Assembly (NCBI GenBank): GCA_024291935.2
Contig: CM044306.1
Coordinates: forward strand, 4,536,501 to 4,600,500
Direction of reading: 5' to 3'
DNA: 64,000 nucleotides
From: Okapia johnstoni
Taxonomy: Eukaryota; Chordata; Mammalia; Artiodactyla; Giraffidae
Of this stretch, positions 1 through 10,221 are shown piece by piece. Below the pieces are notes generated by a model. That model worked only from the letters and a program-made list of their open reading frames with translations, had not been told where the DNA came from and did no database searches. The translations under genes and the position numbers were made by a program. Numbering within the stretch: position 1 is the stretch's first letter; every line of letters begins with the position of its first letter.

Positions 1-590
1 TTCCAAGGGACAGTCAAGGTCAAGGTGGCAACATGCCACTGGCCAAACACAATGGCTCAAGGGACCAACAGAAGGAGAGAAAGTGCCTCAGACTCCAGGC
101 TCTGGCCTGGCAGATGTGGGCTCCCCTAGGCTCCACCTGGCTTTTACTGGGGAAAGAAGCTTATTAAAGTGAATAATCCAGCCTTTGGTGGAAAATCGGA
201 ATGTAGCAGACAGTGTTGGCCATAGTGCGGGGGATGGGAGTTAGTCCCCCGAAGCGGCACGGGAATGATTTATGGTCCCTGAACACAGCTCCAAGACTAA
301 TGGGGACCAGAATCGGTAATTATACAAGCCCTACAATTACTCCAAATCCCTACCCTCTCGTGCTCCCACCCACTGGTCTTTTCCAAGAAGCAATGGCTCT
401 GAACCCTGGAGCCCAGAGGTTAAGAAGTGAAGGAAGGTCTTAGAAATTATATACCTGCTGGTGAAGGTTCCTACCTTCAACTGTGAGAAGGTGTCCTCTG
501 CGGGAGAGCTGAAGAAAACCCCTCAGTGTAAGTAATGAGACACCCGATTGTCATACTTCACAAAGCTCCTTCTTTAACGTCAGTTCCTTA
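1..590. other. Repeat-free segment, nothing recognised
   Basis: I see no repeat family, exon-like pattern or RNA gene. A CAGT-GTAAGT string near 525-534 resembles a splice donor, but I found no partner acceptor or open frame to support an exon. Confidence 0.5.
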
Positions 591-611
591 GATTCTTGCC
601 GCTCTGCTTGG

Positions 612-705
612 TCCGTGTGACTCTATTTGGTGAATGAGGCACGGAGGCTCAGAGAGGTTAGGTGACTTGCCCAGGTCACACAGCCAGCTAGTGACAGACC
701 TTCTT
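612..705 (-). repeat. MIR SINE fragment
   Basis: The stretch reads as the antisense of the MIR core: a gaggcacggaggctcagag block, then gttaggtgacttgcccaggt and the cacagccagctagtg end. MIR is an ancient tRNA-derived mammalian SINE. Divergence is modest for the family, so the call is firm; edges are approximate. Confidence 0.85.
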
Positions 706-796
706 AGCCCAGGTCGAGAATTATTTCTATTTAAATATACCGACCAAAGTTGTTTGGAAGTACACAAAAAACATACATAATATAACATATATTATG

Positions 797-1000
797 GGGC
801 TTCCCCAATGGCTTAGTAATAAAGAATCCACCTGCAATGCAGAAAACACAGGTTCAAACCCTGGGTCGGGAAGATCCCCTGGAGGAAGGCATGGCAGCTC
901 ACTCCAGTATTCTTGCCTGGAGTATCCCATGAGCAGAGGAGCCTGGCAGGCTATGGTCTATGGGGTCGCAGAGTCAGAAACGACTGATGTGAATGAGCAT
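797..1000 (+). repeat. Bov-tA SINE
   Basis: Full-length ruminant SINE. It starts with the tRNA-Glu-like head (gggcttcccca), carries the box-B-like ggttcaaaccctgg and continues into the BovB-derived 3' half (ccagtattcttgcctggag, then ggtcgcagagtcag). It runs directly into a CATA/AT-rich simple tract, probably grown from its tail. Confidence 0.93.
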
Positions 1001-1080
1001 ACATACATACATACAATACATATAATATATATATAATGACAATATAATATATATGTATATATAAGTACCCACACACATGC
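1001..1080. repeat. CATA/AT-rich simple repeat
   Basis: Successive cataca units grade into alternating AT tracts. It sits immediately 3' of a Bov-tA and 5' of a BovB fragment, so it is likely derived from a retroposon tail. Confidence 0.85.
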
Positions 1081-1086
1081 ACACAC

Positions 1087-1378
1087 CAGTCAATCCTAAA
1101 GGAAATCAACCCGAATATTCATGGGAAGGACTGATGCTGAAGCTCCAATACTTTGGCCACCTGATGCAAAGAGCGGACTCTTGGAAATGACCCTGATGCT
1201 GGGAAAGACGGAGGGCAAAAAATAGGAGGAGGGAGAAGCAGAGGGTGTGATGGTCAGACAGTACCACTCACTCAATGGACGTGAATCTGAGAGAACTCTG
1301 GCAGATGGTGAAGGGCAGGGAAGCCTGGCGTGCTGCCGTCCATGGGGTCACAAAGCATCGGACACTACTGAGCGACAA
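1087..1378 (+). repeat. BovB LINE 3'-end fragment
   Basis: Corresponds to the last 290 bases of BovB, beginning at the caatcctaaaggaaatcaac motif and passing through ggccacctgatgc and gatgctgggaaaga to the terminal gggtcacaaag-cggacactactgagcgac. Small gaps and substitutions break the original reading frame. Typical 5'-truncated RTE copy. Confidence 0.93.
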
Positions 1379-1379
1379 C

Positions 1380-2650
1380 AACACACGCATATATAACAGT
1401 GCAAATATCAACAGCTAAAAGAAAAGACCTCGAGGGCCATCTCTGATGCCCCCGGGACAGAAACAGCCAAGCACGTATCCTGCAAAGTCACCTTTTTCTT
1501 TCCAACAGCAGGAGAGGATTTTCCTCCCCTCGGCATCCCAGAATTCTGTGTTCTCTCTTCCCTTCAGGCCCCAAATGCCTTTTAATCTTCGCCACAGCTC
1601 AACATGGGGCAGGAACTGTCAGGCGTGACGGACTCCAGATCACCCATAACCTCGTCGGAAACCAGCACAGGCTCCCGCGAGGCCCCGAAACCCAGATGGC
1701 TCCTCTGCGAGGGGTTTTCTCCGGGAGGGGCCGAAGCAAAGTCAAGGTTAGGCTGTGGTCTTTCAGCCCCAGACTCCCCCAGATGCTCAGAAAGAAGGGT
1801 CCCTGGGGACAGAGTCCTTGTGTTTCCACACCTGGACTCAGGATATATCCACCCTGGTAGACAGACAGACACCTGGGCCCATTTGACAGAGCCGGCTGGA
1901 ATTGAAATGCGTGCTTTTGAAGGCTCTAGGCCCACATGAGCTGTGAGACTCTCACTGTTCCACTGATGGTGGACGGAAGACAGAACTGAGACCAGGTGGT
2001 CAGGCAAAAAGAGTCCAGCCAACATGAGTAGACTTGCAGGTCAACTCACACCACGGGTTAGACAGACCAGTAGGTTGAACATTCTTTTCTTTCTTCTTTT
2101 TTTCCCCTTGTTCTCTTTCCCTACAGGGACTTCCAGGCAAATGTCTCTGGCTGCCTCTGGCCCTTCTAAGAGCAATGGGAAAGATGGAAGGCTCACCTTT
2201 GCCTAATCTATGCAAAGCATCCTACTTACAATATTAGGAGAGGCTGGTCCATTATTCTGCCTTCAGAGGTGCGGCTAATGGACTTCCAGCTGGACTTGAC
2301 TGGGGTTTTTTGCTCATGGAGCAGAAGACTTCGAAGAGAAAGAACTGGGACCTTGACCAGGGAAGCACCCTCTCTCTTAGAAAACTAGAAAGTCGTGACA
2401 TTTAGTTCGTGTGGCCACTCAGCTCTCATCCCCACCTGGCTTGTCCCCCACCCAGACACCGCCTGGATCCAGGTCTTAGTCCAAACTAGCTGCCCACAAA
2501 GCCTCAGCAGGTGTGAACGGATCAACACGGTAGTAATTCAGTCATATATATGCACAGGTATAGCCAACCCCTCCCAGGGCCTTCTGTAGGTCAAAAGAAG
2601 GTTCTTTTCAGGCGAAAAGTCTCTAAAATTCAAAGGAAACATGCTCCAAG
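1380..2650. other. Repeat-free segment with one strong acceptor-like site
   Basis: About 1.27 kb without a recognisable repeat. The only structured signal is a long pyrimidine tract at 2089-2122 ending in ctacag at 2121-2126, which has the form of a 3' splice site. Open frames of up to 147 codons on both strands resemble no family I know and overlap one another, as expected by chance. Confidence 0.5.
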
Positions 2651-2740
2651 GCAGAGTTTCTCAAACTTGGTGCTCCTGATCTGTTGGGTGGGATAACTCT
2701 TTACGGAGGGGGAGGCTGCCCTGTGCTTTGTAGGGTGTTG
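2651..2740 (+). mobile_element. MER20 (hAT-Charlie) partial
   Basis: Begins with gcagagtttctcaaacttgg, a MER20 terminal-repeat form, and continues through gggataactctttacgg and the ctgtgctttgtaggg motif. The element breaks off just before a Bov-tA, and an L1 fragment follows that SINE, so only the first 40% or so of the 219-bp consensus is present. Confidence 0.75.
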
Positions 2741-2754
2741 CGTGCATGCTGCGG

Positions 2755-2973
2755 GCGCGCTCAGGGGCTAAGTCATGTCTGCCTCTTTGGCAACCCCGTG
2801 GACTGTAGCCCATCAGGCTCCTCTGTCCATGGGATTCTCCAGGCAAGAACACTGGAATGGGTTGTCATGCCCTCCTCTAGGGGATCTTCCTGACCCAGGG
2901 ATCGAACCTGCGTCTCTTATGTCTCCTGCGCTGGCAGCTGTGTTCTTTACCACTAGCATGACCTGAGAAGCCC
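2755..2973 (-). repeat. Bov-tA SINE
   Basis: Antisense full-length Bov-tA, from the 3' end (aagtcatgtctgcctctttgg) to the head (acctgagaagccc). It lies between a truncated MER20 and an antisense L1 3' end. Confidence 0.93.
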
Positions 2974-2989
2974 TTACCCTTTTTAAAAA

Positions 2990-3137
2990 TTTTGCTTTGA
3001 TTTTTCGATGTTTGTTTTTTGGAGTACAGCTGCTTTACAATGTTGTGTTGTTTCCACTGTATCACCGAGGGAATCAGCCACTTATACACATATATCCCCT
3101 CCCTCTTGGACTCCCTATCCCTGCCCCGTCTCACCCA
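2990..3137 (-). repeat. L1 3' UTR fragment
   Basis: Contains the antisense L1 3'-end signature of this lineage: ggagtacagctgctttacaa, tgttgtgttg and tatcccctccctcttgg. Only about 150 bases of 3' UTR remain, so the copy is severely 5'-truncated. Confidence 0.85.
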
Positions 3138-3740
3138 AAGGACACGACTTGTCTTTCCACTGTTCTGCTTTCTGCCCTACACTGTTCACCAGCATGACTG
3201 CTTCTCTCTCCCTTCGTCCCTTCTAAGGAAAAGTCTCCTGATACATCTTATTCATGCAGGAGGAAAGAGGGACCCAAGCTGGTTTTTATCTACCTGGGCA
3301 AGTGTCTGTTGGGCCCTTGAAACTCTCCTGGAAGCTGGAGTCCAGCTAGGACCCTGATTAAGATGCCGAGAAAATCGTGGAGGAGAAAGGGGGGGCGGGG
3401 GGGGGGGGGAGGCAGGCTCCTGATTAATTGAGAAAACGCAACCATGCCACGTTTGAATAAGGCTGCCCGGTGGAATGCAGGGCGCTTTTTTGTGTGCTCA
3501 TTCGGTTGAAACAAAAGCGAATAGAGTGGACGACAAAGGGGTCAGGGGAGGGGAGACCAGCAGCCAATGGATTCCTGCGAACAGGCCCTGTTTGGGGAGA
3601 TGGGAGCGCTGTGCTGACAGCCAGTCAAGGGCATCTGCTGATGAAATCTGTCCACCTAAGTCCTTAACCTCATTTTTTTTATTTCTGTCTACGATGAATA
3701 GTTCCCTCCCCCCAAATTTAATCACTTAAACTTCCTCTCT
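3138..3740. other. Repeat-free segment with G-run
   Basis: No repeat or gene recognised. A near-pure guanine run (3390-3409, one C) could form a G-quadruplex and is a likely assembly or sequencing trouble spot. Confidence 0.5.
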
Positions 3741-4260
3741 AGCGCAACACTGTCCAGCACAGAAGCACTGGAAATGTGACAAGCGAATTGAAGTGTGCTG
3801 TAAGGGTAAAATAAACGCCGGATTTCCTAGATTTCACGTGAAAAAAAAAAAGTAGGCAATCTCACTAATGAGGCTTCCCTGGTGGCTCAAATGGTAAAGA
3901 ATCTGCCTGCAACACAGGGACACCCGGCTTCGATCCCTGGGTCAGGAAGATCCCCTGGAGAAGGGAATGCCTACCCACTCCAGTATTCTTGCCTGGAGAA
4001 TCCCATGGACAGAGGAGCCTGGCGGGCTACAGTCTGTGGGGTCGCAAAGAGTCGGACACGACTGAGCAACTAACACTTTCACTTTTCACTATCTCACCAA
4101 TAGATTTTTTTATATCAATTGCATGTTGAAATAAGATTGGGGATACACTGGGTTATATAAAATATATTCTAAAAACTGATTGTATCTGCTTCCTCTTTTT
4201 TTTTTAATGTAATTACTAGAAAGTTTAAAATTACATCTGGGCTGTGGAGCAGTTTCTAAA
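3740..4260 (-). mobile_element. Ancient hAT-like DNA element, split by Bov-tA
   Basis: The two flanks of the internal SINE (3740-3869 and 4102-4260) together match a common mammalian repeat recalled by its motifs: acactgtccagcac, gtgctgtaagggtaaaataa, catgttgaaataagattggg and actagaaagtttaaaattac. The family name and orientation are uncertain. Continuity across the SINE supports one older element. Confidence 0.6.
3870..4090 (+). repeat. Bov-tA SINE with 11-bp target duplication
   Basis: Complete SINE from gaggcttccctggtgg to the aacactttcacttttcact tail. The flanks are atctcactaat (3859-3869) and atctcaccaat (4091-4101), an 11-bp target-site duplication with one mismatch. It is inserted in an older DNA element. 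Confidence 0.95.
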
Positions 4261-4384
4261 GCTTTTTATTTTCCCAAATGGACTTTTTAAAAACATAATA
4301 ATAATAATAAAAACCCCTTCTACTATGTACTTAGAAACTTGCCAGTGCCTAGGAAATAAAATCAGCATGGCAAAGGGAAAAGGT

Positions 4385-4445
4385 CATTAGTCTGGAAGTC
4401 AAGGGACCTGAATTACTGCCCAGAGTCTTCTACTGACCAGCAAGT
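4385..4445 (+). repeat. Possible MIR 5' fragment
   Basis: The block agtctggaagtcaagggacc followed by a gcc-cag-ctactgac pattern resembles the tRNA-like start of MIR. It is short and diverged, hence tentative. Just downstream, gtaaataaagttttattgga (4460-4480) recalls another old DNA-element end that I could not assign. Confidence 0.4.
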
Positions 4446-4646
4446 CTGCTGCCTGTTTTTGTAAATAAAGTTTTATTGGAACACACTCCAAAAAAAATGG
4501 CATCTGAGGCTTGAATTTTATTTCTATGTGAGAGTGCTGCTCTGGGTTAATGATTCTGAGTTGTTGGTCTCTTCTTCCACTCTTACCCTCTCCCCTTCTT
4601 GGCAGATCTATCTCAGATCATCTGGATCCTTTTAAAGAGTATATCA

Positions 4647-4936
4647 GGACTTCCGTGGTGGTCTAGTGGTTCAGAGTCCACCTGCCAATGCAGAGGACAT
4701 GGGTTCGATCCCTGGTCTGGGAAGATCCCACATGCTGTGCAGCAACTAAGTCTGTTGGCCACAAACACGAAGCCCAGGCTCTACAGCCCAGGAACTGCAA
4801 CAAGAGCAACCACTGCACCAAGAAGCCCTCACACCACAACTATAGAGCAGCCCCCGCTCGCGGCAACTTAAGAAAGCCCACGCACAGCGAAGAAGACCCA
4901 GGGCAGCCATAGATAAATAGCCTTAAAAAAATAAAC
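4647..4936 (+). repeat. CHR-2-type SINE, long form
   Basis: About 290 bases. A tRNA-Glu-like head (ggacttccgtggtggtctag, ggttcgatccctgg) is followed by the long CHR-2 body with repeated acaactat/agcccac blocks and an A-rich aaaaaaataaa end. It is older than the Bov-tA copies, judging by scattered changes. Confidence 0.9.
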
Positions 4937-5557
4937 AGGGCATCCGGCTTCATTCATTTGCCGAAGACAGGGTGTCTTCTGCACCTAAAGAACAAAGTTG
5001 GCATCTGTAAGGGGACCCCAACATGATTCAGAGTCTTGGATAGGAGACAGTCTGACACAGCCCACAGCCCTCACTTTAGAAGCTTCGAGAGCTGGCCCCA
5101 GGGGGTCCGCCAACACAGAAACAACAAACGCGCTCCCCTCCCGGGCCCGGCCGCCAGGCTGGATTGATTCCATGCAGGCAGCTGGTGAGGCTTGCCTTCC
5201 CCTCCAACACAGAAGTGGCTTTTCTGGTTCTGCTTAGCTTCCTGGTGACACTTATCCTGCCACCTGTTGTCACTCTTTACATCACAGCTTGCTTTTTCCC
5301 CTGCCCTGGATAACACAAGGGTGGCACATCTTTCCACAGAGGAACTTGTGTTTGGGGAGATAGTTTGGGCCTCCAAGGCAGCCCCTTCTCCCGTCCCCTT
5401 GTCGAGGACATCAGTTGGTCAGGTCAGGGCACGTTCAAGAAGAGAGCGAAGGGACACGGTTAAGAAAGGGCATTCATCACCCCACCCTATGGCATGGCCA
5501 TGGAAGGGTAATTTTCCTCCACAAAGTCTCCAAGCAGCAGTGGTCAGTGCACCAGAC
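4937..5557. other. Repeat-free segment
   Basis: No repeat recognised. Open frames of up to 119 codons occur on both strands at the same place, which argues for composition rather than coding. Confidence 0.5.
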
Positions 5558-5980
5558 CAGGAGTTCTCAGGAGGAAGCGATTTTGACCCTGTTTCTCCTC
5601 AGGCTCAGCTGCTCAGTCATGCCTGACTCCTTGCAACCCTGTGGGCTAGGGTCCACCAGGCCCGGCTGTCATGGGCTCTCTCAGGCACGAATACTGGAGC
5701 GGGTTGCCATTTCCTTCTCCAGGAGATCTTCCTGACTCAGGGATTTTACTGTGTCTCTGGCTTGGCTGGCGGATTCTTTGCCACTGAGCCACTGACCCTA
5801 CCAGGCGGCAGTTGGTAACATTTGAAGACATTTTTGGTTTTCAGAACTGGGGTTGGAGAACATTACTGGGACCTAGTGGGTACAGGTCAACAGACACTGC
5901 GAAACACCCTACAATACATAGGGCGGTGCCCCACAAAAATGGCCCCCCAAAGTCAACAGCACTGAAGTTCAGAAACTCTG
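5558..5980 (-). mobile_element. MER20 (hAT-Charlie), split by Bov-tA
   Basis: Antisense MER20 in two parts. The first, 5558-5590, starts caggagttctcagg; the second, 5793-5980, holds agacatttttggttttcag, ggacctagtgggtacagg and cctacaatacatagg and ends gttcagaaactctg. Joined across the SINE, the parts span nearly the whole element including both terminal repeats. No clear 8-bp duplication survives. MER20 copies are known to act as enhancers in decidual cells, but nothing here shows function. Confidence 0.85.
5591..5792 (-). repeat. Bov-tA SINE inside MER20
   Basis: Antisense Bov-tA, slightly diverged (tactgtgtctctggc replaces the usual box-B region). It is bounded by tgaccct at 5584-5590 and 5793-5799, a 7-bp duplication, and MER20 resumes directly after it. 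Confidence 0.9.
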
Positions 5981-6979
5981 ACCTGGAATATGGACGAGAC
6001 CAGTATCCCGCACCACCACCACCAAGCCACAGCTTGCTCTAATCTCTGGCATCAATGAACATCCATCCTCCCCCAACACCACCTTCCAACAAACACTCCT
6101 GGGCGTAGGTCCAGGAAAACCTGAAGGATCAGGGCAAGAAGAACAACTGGGAGAAGAAAAACAGTACAAACATGATTAAATAAATTAGCCCCGCTAATTA
6201 CCGAGTGTCTAACTTAGCACCTGGAGCAACAGCTGGTGTTGCACTGAATTGAGCAAACACGATCCCCAACTTGGGCAGGCTCCGGGCACACGGACTTGCT
6301 CCTCCCTGCCTTCTTCTGGCAAAAGACCCGACTGAGAAAAGACTAGGCAGTAAAGTCTTAACAGCAGAGTGCCCGCCCTCTGGAGTTGGGTTCCATGCCA
6401 CGCCGCCCCAGACGCACCTGCAGCCCCACCAAGGATGTTCCCAGAAGATTGCTCAATGTAGCCAAAGCTCCTCTCAGGCTGAAGTCCCGGATTCCCAAGC
6501 TGCTGAATTTTGCAACTTACCCAGTCTCCTGCCACCACGACTATCGCTTGGCTCTTGCCTGGGAAGCGTCCAAATAGAATGCGACTGCCCATCTCTCAGC
6601 CTGATGAACCCCTTCTCGACTCTGCTCCTCTGGGCCAAATTGTATATTCTCAATTTCTCAGTCCTGGAAGACCTGCTATATATTCTATGATGCGCCCCCA
6701 CAAAGACGGGCAGCCGTGTGTCTTAAAGCTATGATGTCCCGCCCGGGGAGCGTGGTCTAACTAGAAATTGCTGAGCTGAGTACAAAACTCCAGGCTACAC
6801 AGTGGCTCTGATTTACGGCAACCCAGCACCAGATACCCCTGCCACTCCTGCATCATGCATCAGCATGATGCCCACGGCTGCTTCCCCCATCTCCACTGAA
6901 ATGCAGCTGTGTCATAACCACAGGGATGCAGGCAAAGAGCACCTGGACTCTGCTCAGGGCCCACATTTCATTTTGATTG
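5981..6979. other. Repeat-free segment
   Basis: About 1 kb without recognised repeats. Mixed open frames of up to 139 codons lie on both strands and show no family resemblance. Confidence 0.45.
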
Positions 6980-6992
6980 AAAACCTGCTATC

Positions 6993-7146
6993 AGGGACTT
7001 CCCTGGTGGTCCAGTGGTTAAGAAGCCACTCTTTCAATTCAGGGAGGTGTGGGTTCAATCCCTAGTAGAGGAACTAAGATCCTACATGCCAGGTGGGGCA
7101 GCCAAAAACTGAGATAAGATAAAATACATGATAAATAAATAAAAAC
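6993..7146 (+). repeat. CHR-type SINE with 13-bp target duplication
   Basis: The short CHR form: ggacttccctggtggtcc, gtgggttcaatccctag, aactaagatcctacatgcc, then an A-rich aaataaataaaaac end. It is flanked by aaaacctgctatc (6980-6992) and aaaacctgctgtc (7147-7159), 13 bp with one mismatch. Confidence 0.93.
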
Positions 7147-7206
7147 AAAACCTGCTGTCGAAGTGATTTTCCCAGATCGCACTTTAATGGGTTGAACGCC
7201 AGCTTG

Positions 7207-7618
7207 TTAAGTCAATTCAGCTGTGTCCAACTCTTTGCCACCCCATGGACTGTAGCCCACCAGGCTCCTCTGTACATGGGATTATTTAGGCAAGTGGGTT
7301 GTCATGCTCTCCTCCAGGGGGTCTTTCCAACCTAGAGATTGAACCCATGTCTCCCGCACTGCAGGCAGATTCTTTACCATCTGGGCTTCCCTGGTGGCTC
7401 AGATGGTAAAGTGTCTGCCTACAATGTGGGAGACCCGGGTTCAATCCCTAGGTTGGGAAGATCCTCTGGAGAAGGAAATGGCAACCCACTCCAGTATTCT
7501 TGCCTGGAAAATCCCATAGATGGAGGAGCATGGTAGGCTACAGTCCATGGGGTCACAGAGAGTCGGACACGACTGAGTGACTTCACTTTCTTTACCATCT
7601 GAGCCTCCAGAGAAACCC
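7207..7618 (-). repeat. Bov-tA SINE, split by a second Bov-tA
   Basis: Antisense SINE whose two parts (7207-7383 and 7588-7618) are separated by a sense-strand Bov-tA. The end part reads gagcctccagagaaaccc, the degenerate head of this copy. The host must predate the internal SINE. Confidence 0.93.
7384..7587 (+). repeat. Bov-tA SINE nested in Bov-tA
   Basis: Complete sense copy from gggcttccctggtgg to gtgacttcactt. A perfect 14-bp duplication, ttctttaccatctg, occurs at 7370-7383 and 7588-7601; it is part of the host SINE head. The perfect duplication marks it as one of the younger insertions here. Confidence 0.96.
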
Positions 7619-7746
7619 AAGAATACTGGAGTGGGTAGTCTATCCCTTCTCCAGGGGATCTTCCTGACTCAGGAACCAAACCTAGATCTCTTATGTCTCT
7701 TGCATTGCAGGCAGGTTCTTTACCACTAGCACCACCTGGGAAGCCC
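7619..7746 (-). repeat. Bov-tA SINE, partial
   Basis: Antisense copy lacking its BovB-derived 3' end. It begins at aagaatactggagtggg and runs to the head cacctgggaagccc, abutting the previous SINE and an MLT1 LTR. Confidence 0.9.
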
Positions 7747-8175
7747 ACTGGGTGACCCCCCAAAGATATGTCCACAACCTAACCCTCAGAATCTTTTGAT
7801 ATGTCCTTATTTGGCAAAAAGGTCTTTGCCGATAAAATTAAGGATCTCAAGATGACATTCTCCTGATTACCCTGGTAGGTACTAAATCCAATGACAGGTT
7901 TCCTTACAAGAGACAGAAGAGAAGACACAGAGGAGATGGCCACGTGAAGACGGAGACAGAGATTGGATGCTGCTACAAGCCAAGGAAAGCTTATAACCTC
8001 CAGAGGCTGGAAGAGGCAAAGAAGGACACTTCTCCAGAGCCTTCAGAAGAAGCCCTGCTGACAGCCTGATTTTGGACTTCTGGTCTCCAGAGCTGTGGGA
8101 GAATAAACTCCTGCTTTATTGGGCCAGTTGGTGGCAATTTGGCCAGTTCCCGCAGCCCTAGGGAAACTAATACAC
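7747..8175 (+). mobile_element. MLT1-type LTR (ERVL-MaLR relic)
   Basis: Nearly complete solitary LTR. It shows ccccccaaagatatgtccac, ttaaggatctcaagatgac, caatgacaggtttccttac, ccaaggaaagcttataacc, tttggacttctggtctccag, a polyadenylation-like gaataaac at 8100-8107 and the terminal ctagggaaactaatac. It has no internal gene sequence. This old non-autonomous retroviral-like relic predates the ruminant SINEs around it. Confidence 0.9.
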
Positions 8176-8237
8176 ACACATTCAATCCCACGCTTGTCAA
8201 CAACATTGCCCGTGTATACGGCTCCTTTAGCATAAAC

Positions 8238-8445
8238 CGGGCTTCCCTGGTGGCTGAGATGGTAAAGAATCCACCTGCCAATGCAGGAGACACAGGTTCA
8301 ATCCCTACGTCAGGAAGAGCCCCTGGAGAAGGAAATGGCAACCCATCCCAGTATTCCTGCCTGGAGAATTCCATGGACAGAGGAGCCTGGTGGGCCACAG
8401 TCCATGGGGTCGCAAATAATCAGGCACGACTGAGCAACTAACATG
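8238..8445 (+). repeat. Bov-tA SINE with 9-bp target duplication
   Basis: Full-length copy flanked by agcataaac at 8229-8237 and 8446-8454. It carries the head, ggttcaatccctacg, the interior and the gactgagcaactaacatg end. Confidence 0.95.
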
Positions 8446-8491
8446 AGCATAAACTATAGAACTCTGGACTTGAGTTGTATACTCATTTAAT

Positions 8492-8609
8492 TCACTTTTT
8501 TTTTTGGTCACCAGGCTTGTAGGATCTTAGTTCCCCAACCAGGGATCAAACCCGGGGCCCTGCAGTGTAAGCACACAGTCCTAACAACTGGACCCCCAGG
8601 GAATTCCCT
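8492..8609 (-). repeat. CHR-type SINE
   Basis: Antisense copy beginning with its poly-A as a T run (about 8496-8505), then taggatcttagttccccaac, cagggatcaaacccggggcc, the box-A side and ggaattccct. Confidence 0.9.
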
Positions 8610-8639
8610 AATTCCCTTTTATTAGACATCTACTCTGCC

Positions 8640-8930
8640 CAAATGTCACCTCCTGGATTGTTTCCATGACAACTCCATCAAAAATGGTCCTTACTCAGCT
8701 TTCACACAGACCTCTGTAGCCTCTGGATCTGCTTCCGTTTTTTTCATATCCCTTTTTGCTCCTCAACATTTTATATTTGCGTACTTGAATATCATCTGGC
8801 TCCCACCATTTGAATATATGCTCTTTAAGGGCAAGGGAAGGTTTGCTTATTTACTGCTAAAAGTCCAATAAGGAGAATATTTAGCACATAGGACATTCTT
8901 AAAAATATTTGGCTGGATGAATAGAGTCAT
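8640..8930 (+). repeat. L2 LINE 3' end
   Basis: Typical decayed L2 tail: tgtcacctcctggattg, a run of Cys/Leu-like codons, atgctctttaagggcaaggg, then tttagcacataggacattc and a ggatgaatag end. Ancient mammalian LINE. Confidence 0.75.
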
Positions 8931-9465
8931 AATCTTTATCTTCAAAACCAGAGAGTCTAGAACATTCTATCTTCTAATTCTAATAGAGCATTTTTACAAG
9001 TAAAAATGTATTCCTACGCCTTCCCTCGGGGCTCCCAAGGTCTTTTGCACATATAACAGTCGCCTCAAGTACATCAAGATTTGTCTTTGGAAAAAATGGG
9101 AATTTTCTCTGAAGGGAAATTCCTGGGCTCCTGGTGGCTAAAGTACATTGTCTAAAATGCCCCTAAATTTTTAGCAAATGACCGGTTTTTTGCATCTCCC
9201 ATTTCTAGCACTTCCTTTAAGAAACAGGAGTTGAGATGCACAGTGAGTGATGATTTAAGGAAGAGATGGTGACTCAACACACCGAGGTCACTCTGATCAG
9301 CAGACTGAAGCTCTGCTGGGCAGCCAGGGGCTTGGAGTGGATGGTTGCTTGTAATGTTCCTGCACATCTGAGGACATCATGATGCTGTTGTTACAGAGAA
9401 GATCCACTTGGACTTGTTCTTTAGGAACGCTGAACCCAAGAGCTCTCTACGTAAAGAATCAAACT
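8931..9465. other. Repeat-free segment
   Basis: No repeat, exon or RNA structure recognised. Moderately AT-rich. Confidence 0.45.
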
Positions 9466-9474
9466 CTTTGGTCA

Positions 9475-9687
9475 CTTTGTTGCTGTTTAATCACTAAGTC
9501 ATGTCTGACTCCTTGGGACCCCATAGACTGTAGCCCACAGACTCCTCTGTCCATGGGATTTTCCAGGCAAGAATACTGGAGTGGGTTGCCATTTCCTTCT
9601 CCAGGGGATCTTCCCCACCCAGGGATCAAACCCACATGTCCTGCATTGCAGGCAGATTCTTTACCATCTGAGCCAGCAGAGAAGACC
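9475..9687 (-). repeat. Bov-tA SINE with 9-bp target duplication
   Basis: Antisense full-length SINE bounded by ctttggtca at 9466-9474 and 9688-9696. Confidence 0.95.
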
Positions 9688-9696
9688 CTTTGGTCA

Positions 9697-10221
9697 ATAG
9701 GTAGTTGCATTTCTAGCTCAGCGCAGAGAGCAACAGGACCCAGGTAACTGGCCAGACAGAAAGCTCCGGTCTCTCTGGAAGGCATAAATTGACTCTTTCT
9801 AGGCTTTAGATTTGCTACTAACATCGAGCTTTTTTTTTTAAGGCAGGATAATAAGTAAACAGAAGTCTTCAGAGTTTCGATGGGGGGGGGGCATTAATAG
9901 GAGTAAAACTTGGAGTAAACGAGAATTTTAAAGCTTTAAAAACCTTTGACCTTCCAGAGAAAGCCAAAAATATTATTTGTACTTCGTCTGCATTCAGTTG
10001 GAATGCTTACAAAACTAGTCAGGACGGTGGCTCTTTCTCCTAATAAGCTTTCCACTGAAAGCAGTCCATCACCATATTGCGTCCCTGGCCCAAGGACCGT
10101 GTTGGGGAAGGAGCTCTACCTCAAGAGACAGAGGAAAGAACAGAACGATCCTAACGTAACAGAATATAAAAGTTCACGAAAACGGTTTCAAATATAGACC
10201 ACAACCAACTTCTTCAATTTC
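9697..10221. other. Repeat-free segment
   Basis: No family recognised. It has a T run (about 9830-9839) and a G run (about 9881-9890), both short homopolymers. An 83-codon frame ends in it without recognisable similarity. Confidence 0.4.

Noticed and set aside
797..1000. tRNA gene suggested by box-A/box-B-like sequence in SINE heads
   Set aside because: The tRNA-Glu-derived head continues into BovB-derived sequence and lacks a mature tRNA 3' half; it is a SINE.
1582..2025. 147-codon minus-strand frame
   Set aside because: Overlaps a 111-codon plus-strand frame and a second minus-strand frame; no domain, signal peptide or splice support.
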